Position numbers and translations under genes: made by a program | Notes under the pieces: model-generated | The model's database searches: none | What the model saw: only the letters and a program-made list of their open reading frames with translations | Told to the model about the DNA's origin: nothing | Shown: piece after piece, positions 6,204 to 9,453 of the stretch | How the letters are laid out: each line of letters opens with the position of its first letter | Numbering within the stretch: position 1 is the first letter of the stretch | Assembly (NCBI GenBank): GCA_002407675.1 | Contig: DHNW01000020.1 | Location: 1,820 to 11,272 of the forward strand | Source: Ruminococcaceae bacterium UBA5406 | GTDB taxonomy: Bacteria > Bacillota > Clostridia > Oscillospirales > Acutalibacteraceae | Direction of reading: 5' to 3' | DNA length: 9,453 nt

Positions 6204-6602
6204 GTGCATCTTATAAAATCCAAACGCGGCGAAATGATGATTACCGCCTGTGTCCTGCTGATGATTGGTATGTTCATATTCGCTTTTGTTTTAAAAACAT
6301 ATCCGGTTTTTAAGGAAGGGCAGCAGCTGAATACTTATGCAGCGGAACTTTGCCGGGTAGCGGAAATTTCCGGGCGTGTCGGAGACGAAACCACGGAAAA
6401 AGAAAAGAAATTAAACCAGACAATGCACATTTCCCCGCAGATTGTCTGGTCAAAAACGGGGAAAGTCCAGCTGAATCAGGGAATTGACGTCACCTGTTCC
6501 CTGACGGAAAACATCGGCCTGTTCGGCGGAATGGGCTCTTTTCCGGTTACGCTCCGCGGACATGCAACCGGACAGTCGGAGGTGTATTGGAAGGATGATT
6601 GA
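6204..6602 (+). CDS. DUF4320/TadE-like pseudopilin
   Basis: This 132-residue protein has an eight-residue polar leader (MHLIKSKR) ending at G9, then E-M-M-I-T and a hydrophobic helix (about 13-31). That is the class III prepilin arrangement, cleaved after G9. The rest (YAAELCRVAEISGRVGDET, PQIVWSKTGKVQLNQG, IGLFGGMGSFPVTLRGHATG) fits the clostridial DUF4320 family as I remember it, and the length is typical. TadE-like minor pilins sit at the pilus base or tip and are substrates of the A24 peptidase. The start is a GTG with GAGG (6191-6194) 9 bases upstream. The gene overlaps the next by 8 bases, so the two proteins are probably made in stoichiometric proportion. Confidence 0.82.
   Translation: MHLIKSKRGEMMITACVLLMIGMFIFAFVLKTYPVFKEGQQLNTYAAELCRVAEISGRVGDETTEKEKKLNQTMHISPQIVWSKTGKVQLNQGIDVTCSLTENIGLFGGMGSFPVTLRGHATGQSEVYWKDD
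6578..6584 (+). promoter_or_regulatory. Ribosome binding site GGAGGTG deciding the adhesin start
   Basis: GGAGGTG is 10 bases before the ATG at 6595. Starting there gives a compact leader ending in K-R-G. The in-frame ATG at 6562 would add 11 polar residues and has no good site of its own. Confidence 0.7.
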
Positions 6603-9300
6603 TTTACTGCATAATAAACGGGGCAGCATGATTATCTGGGCTCCCGTTATTCTCATTGTGGGCCTGATGTTCGGAACGTCGCTGTTTGAACAATCCCGGC
6701 TGACAAGTATTGCGCAGAAAAGCCGTGACGCGGTGCAGGCTGCCATGACGGAAGTCTGCTCGGACAATTCCCCCCGTTTGTACGGCGGATTCCGGGAAGG
6801 GTATGCCGGCGGATACAAACTGGAAAACACCAGCACCTGGACGGGAAATGTAACGTCCGGCGATATTCTTTCAAAAGTTGACCGGACACTCGGCACGGCA
6901 GGCGGCGTGAAAACGTCAGACGGGAAATTGGTTTATAAAATATCCGATTTTACCGTAAACATTAAAAACAGTTCCCTTGCTCCGGCTGATACGGACAGCA
7001 ATCCGCAGTTTTCCGGAACCGCCCATTATACGCTGACGGTACCGTTATCCTTCGGCTGGTCTGCGCTTCCTCCAATGGTAACTTCCATAGAAGTAAAATC
7101 AGGCTATTCGAAGCAGGGCGAGATCGAAAATGAAGGCAGCACCGGCGGAGATTCCGGAGGGACAAAAGTATCCGGAGTCAAGTTGGAAAACACTTCTATT
7201 ACTCTGAACAAAGGGGACACGGATGTGCTGAATGCGTCCATTCTGCCGGATGATGCGGAAGACCGGAGCCTTTCATGGGTCAGCACAAATGAAAATATCT
7301 GTACGGTTACGCAGACCGGCGCCGTCACCGGCATGAATCCCGGAGAAGCTGCGGTGATGGTGTTCTCCGGCAGTGGGCAGACAGCCCGGTGCGGCGTAAC
7401 CGTCGTAAGCCCCGTCAATGGGATATCACTGGATAAATCCTCCGTGTCCATGATACAGGGCGCGTCGGAACAACTGAACGCAGCGGTCAGCCCAGACGAC
7501 GCCAGCAACAAAAACGTATCCTGGGTATCCTCGAATACTTCCGTCTGCACAGTAAGCAGTTCCGGAAAAATAACCGCCGCGGGGGCCGGACAGGCTGTTG
7601 TTTCCGTCATGACCCAGGAAGGTGGATACTTCGCCGAATGTGCGGTTACCGTCACAATTCCAGTTTCCGGCATTTCACTGGATAAAACCGAACTGCATAT
7701 GGCGAAAGGCACGGCGGACAAATTAACCGCCTCCATCTATCCCTCCGGAGCAGCACAGCAGGAGGTCTTATGGGCGTCTTCCAATTCTTCCGTTTGCACG
7801 GTTGACCAGAGCGGGAATATTTCGGCGGTTAATGCCGGGACGGCAGTTATCTCCGCAACGTCGAAGAATGGAATGCATATCGCGTCCTGCAAGGTAACGG
7901 TAGCCATTCCGGTTACCGGAATATCATTAGACTTATCCAATCTGACATTAATTAAGGGTAAATCTTATGCCCTGCGGGCTACGATTTCTCCGCCTGACGC
8001 AACAGATAAGAATATCTCCTGGGTTTCTTCTGATTCGTCGGTTGCCTCTGTTTCCAGCAGCGGAACAGTCAATGCAAATGGGAGCGGCTCCTGTACGGTT
8101 ACCGCAACGACAGAAGACGGGAGGTTTCAGGCTTCATGCCGGGTAACGGTAGCTGCTCCCGTAACCGGAATTACCTTGAATCCACCTAGTTTGGTATTAA
8201 ATGAGGGACAATCCCGTTTATTGGAAGCAGCTGTTTCTCCTTCCAATGCAACCAACCAAAACATGATCTGGTCTTCTTCTGATTCGTCGGTTGCCTCTGT
8301 TTCCAGCAGCGGAACAGTTTACGCAATCAGCACGGGTTCTTGTACGGTTACTGCCACAACGGAGGATGGCGGATTCAGTGCTGAATGCAGTGTTACGGTT
8401 AAACCGAAACTATACCATGTTAATTTGAAAGCTGGTCCTGGCGGATCTGTTTCCGGCGGCGGAACGTATTCAACCGGATTCGCGTGGATAGACGCCAAAC
8501 CCGATGACGGATACGAATTTAAGCAATGGTCGGATGGAAGCAAGGAGGCATCACGCCTCTTACTCCTTTATAACGATATAACGCTTACAGTAGAATTTTC
8601 AAAAATAGATATTGATAATTTATTTACCATTAGAGATCATTATTCTGGTTCTGGCTGGTCTTTTATAAAAGATGGATGTGAAATTGTAGGCTACAGTTCA
8701 ACAGCCGAGATTCAAAATGTGGTAATACCTTCAGTAATAAAAGGGGAAAAAGTTGTTGCACTGCATTCATCAATAGATGACAACGATCCATGGTACGACG
8801 GTATTTTTTACTCAAATCATAATGTTAAAACAGTAACCATTCCCAGTTCAGTCAAATACATTGAGAACAGTGCTTTTTGTGATTGTGATTCAATAACTTC
8901 AATAAGAGTCCCCAATACAGTTAAATATATTGGAAGGGCCGCATTTGAGGGTTGCAACTCTTTGTCTTCTATAAACATACCGAACTCTGTAACGAAAATT
9001 GAAGAAAGGGCTTTCGAATGTTGCCACGCATTGACTTCAATCAAAATACCAAATTCAGTTACAGAAATTAAAGAAAGTGCTTTCCGTCAGTGTACATCCA
9101 TATCTTCCATAACAATTCCTGCATCAGTAACATCAGTTGGAAATGGTGCCTTTTGTGAATGGGAATCAAACCAGACCATTTATGTGCATGGAAAATCTTC
9201 TCAATCGGAGGCAGATGCTGCATGGGGCAAAAATTGGCGCTATAATGGCTATGTATTTTTCGACACACCAATAAAAGCAAGAATTGTGTACTGTGGTTAG
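6595..9300 (+). CDS. Pseudopilin-adhesin with five BIG2 domains, InlB-B-like module and BspA-type LRR cap
   Basis: This 901-residue protein starts with MIDLLHNKRG, a class III leader with predicted cleavage after G10, then S-M-I-I-W and a membrane helix (14-27), as in TadE/TadG-like pseudopilins. A pilin-like extracellular region follows to about residue 190, then five tandem BIG2 Ig-like domains of about 83 residues starting near 192, 273, 356, 439 and 522. Each carries the WxSS..[C/A].V.[S/T].G and C.VTV patterns. Residues ~605-670 form an InlB-B/Flg_new-like module (YHVNLKAGPGGSVSGGG, YEFKQWSDGS). The end carries five 23-residue LRR_5/BspA-type repeats (744-858; consensus IPxSVxxIxxxAFxxCxS). 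All these modules are typical of surface adhesins. The logical role is a minor pilin placed at the tip, presenting binding domains. It has no LPXTG sorting signal, so anchoring is expected through the pilin helix. It is the last gene before a terminator. Confidence 0.88.
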   Translation: MIDLLHNKRGSMIIWAPVILIVGLMFGTSLFEQSRLTSIAQKSRDAVQAAMTEVCSDNSPRLYGGFREGYAGGYKLENTSTWTGNVTSGDILSKVDRTLGTAGGVKTSDGKLVYKISDFTVNIKNSSLAPADTDSNPQFSGTAHYTLTVPLSFGWSALPPMVTSIEVKSGYSKQGEIENEGSTGGDSGGTKVSGVKLENTSITLNKGDTDVLNASILPDDAEDRSLSWVSTNENICTVTQTGAVTGMNPGEAAVMVFSGSGQTARCGVTVVSPVNGISLDKSSVSMIQGASEQLNAAVSPDDASNKNVSWVSSNTSVCTVSSSGKITAAGAGQAVVSVMTQEGGYFAECAVTVTIPVSGISLDKTELHMAKGTADKLTASIYPSGAAQQEVLWASSNSSVCTVDQSGNISAVNAGTAVISATSKNGMHIASCKVTVAIPVTGISLDLSNLTLIKGKSYALRATISPPDATDKNISWVSSDSSVASVSSSGTVNANGSGSCTVTATTEDGRFQASCRVTVAAPVTGITLNPPSLVLNEGQSRLLEAAVSPSNATNQNMIWSSSDSSVASVSSSGTVYAISTGSCTVTATTEDGGFSAECSVTVKPKLYHVNLKAGPGGSVSGGGTYSTGFAWIDAKPDDGYEFKQWSDGSKEASRLLLLYNDITLTVEFSKIDIDNLFTIRDHYSGSGWSFIKDGCEIVGYSSTAEIQNVVIPSVIKGEKVVALHSSIDDNDPWYDGIFYSNHNVKTVTIPSSVKYIENSAFCDCDSITSIRVPNTVKYIGRAAFEGCNSLSSINIPNSVTKIEERAFECCHALTSIKIPNSVTEIKESAFRQCTSISSITIPASVTSVGNGAFCEWESNQTIYVHGKSSQSEADAAWGKNWRYNGYVFFDTPIKARIVYCG
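8025..8069 (+). repeat. 45-bp exact repeat, copy 1 (BIG2 domain 4)
   Basis: This segment is identical to 8274-8318, exactly 249 bases (83 codons) downstream. It covers the SSDSSVASVSSSGT part of BIG2 domain 4 and marks a recent duplication of one Ig-like domain. Confidence 0.85.
8274..8318 (+). repeat. 45-bp exact repeat, copy 2 (BIG2 domain 5)
   Basis: Second copy of the segment at 8025-8069, in BIG2 domain 5. The flanking domain sequence is similar but not identical. Confidence 0.85.
8824..9162 (+). repeat. Five 69-bp LRR-encoding repeats
   Basis: Units begin at 8824, 8893, 8962, 9031 and 9100 and encode 23-residue BspA-type LRRs with the pattern IPxSVxxIxxxAFxxC. Identity is at the protein level and the DNA copies are diverged. 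The last unit is incomplete. Each full unit has a cysteine near its end, and two have C-x-C or C-C pairs. Confidence 0.85.
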
Positions 9301-9309
9301 TGTGATATC

Positions 9310-9337
9310 AGGCAGCCGTAATTTTCACCGGCTGCCT
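9310..9337 (+). terminator. Probable intrinsic terminator after the pilus operon
   Basis: AGGCAGCCG (9310-9318) and CGGCTGCCT (9329-9337) form a perfect 9-bp stem with a 10-base loop. CATTTTATAT follows, a modest T-run. It lies 10 bases past the adhesin stop and before the next gene's ribosome binding site, so it most likely ends the operon transcript. Read-through is possible given the weak T tract. Confidence 0.75.
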
Positions 9338-9365
9338 CATTTTATATCAAATGGAAGGTGAAATT

Positions 9366-9453
9366 TTGAAACTTGTCTATATCTGTTCTCCGCTTCACGG
9401 GGATATTCAGGACAACATCCGGAAGGCAGACGAATACTGCGTGTATGCGCTGC
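9366..9453 (+). CDS. DUF4406-like protein, N-terminal part (runs off window)
   Basis: Twenty-nine residues are visible, beginning MKLVYICSPLHGDIQDNI and continuing RKADEYCVYAL. This is the N-terminal signature of the DUF4406 / nucleoside 2-deoxyribosyltransferase-like family common in clostridial phages and integrative elements (YICSPLxGD, N, A, Y). A nucleotide-related role is suggested by the fold, but the substrate is not known. The TTG at 9366 follows GAAGGTG (9354-9360) with short spacing. The in-frame ATG at 9351 would add five residues but has no ribosome binding site. The gene lies after the terminator and is probably a separate unit, unrelated to the pilus. Confidence 0.75.
   Translation, partial: MKLVYICSPLHGDIQDNIRKADEYCVYAL

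Noticed and set aside
6302..6318. Short resemblance of CCGGTTTTTAAGGAAG in the TadE-like gene to the edge of the 81-bp repeat
   Set aside because: Only about 16 bases with a one-base length difference, and the encoded YPVFKEG fits the normal pseudopilin sequence at this position. Chance is sufficient.
7104..7736. Long reverse-strand open frame opposite the BIG2 domains
   Set aside because: It is antisense to a well-supported domain-repeat gene and periodic only because the BIG2 domains are.

Overview
The window looks like a Gram-positive Clostridia chromosome or integrative element, possibly Oscillospirales. This rests on the protein families present (DUF6133-like, DUF4320-like, clostridial-type TadB/TadC and DUF4406-like), strong AGGAGG-type ribosome binding sites, frequent GTG and TTG starts, and the absence of a secretin or any outer-membrane Tad component. 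These family names are recognised from memory of sequence patterns and were not searched.

Layout, all on the plus strand. Positions 2-907 hold the 3' end of an unrecognised gene. Its visible part is eight head-to-tail 81-bp (27-codon) repeats followed by an ~85-residue C-terminal domain. From 993 to 9300 runs a compact Tad/Flp-type pilus operon: a small pilin-like protein (993-1262), an A24 prepilin peptidase (1262-1945), a CpaB/RcpC-like SAF-domain protein (1954-2745), a TadZ/CpaE-like P-loop ATPase (2735-3472), the TadA/CpaF motor ATPase (3462-4817), TadB (4834-5430, truncated), TadC (from about 5397 to 6188, normal start lost), a DUF4320/TadE-like pseudopilin (6204-6602), and a 901-residue pseudopilin-adhesin (6595-9300). 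A hairpin at 9310-9337 closes the operon. A new gene of DUF4406 type begins at 9366 and runs off the window.

How the genes should work together: the peptidase would cleave the short leaders of three pilin-like proteins that share an R-G-[S/E] junction. CpaF would power assembly on the TadB/TadC inner-membrane platform, with the TadZ-like and CpaB-like proteins assisting. The large pseudopilin would display five BIG2 Ig-like domains, an InlB-B-like module and a BspA-type leucine-rich repeat (LRR) cap at the cell surface.

Three points stand out. First, one copy of the 81-bp repeat from the upstream gene also sits in the same reading frame inside the prepilin peptidase, between its two catalytic aspartates. 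Second, the tadB-tadC junction appears to have suffered a deletion and frameshift, so the pilus may be disabled or remodelled. Third, the adhesin has a mosaic architecture, with a sharp drop in GC at its LRR end and a change in cysteine layout between its Ig-like domains.
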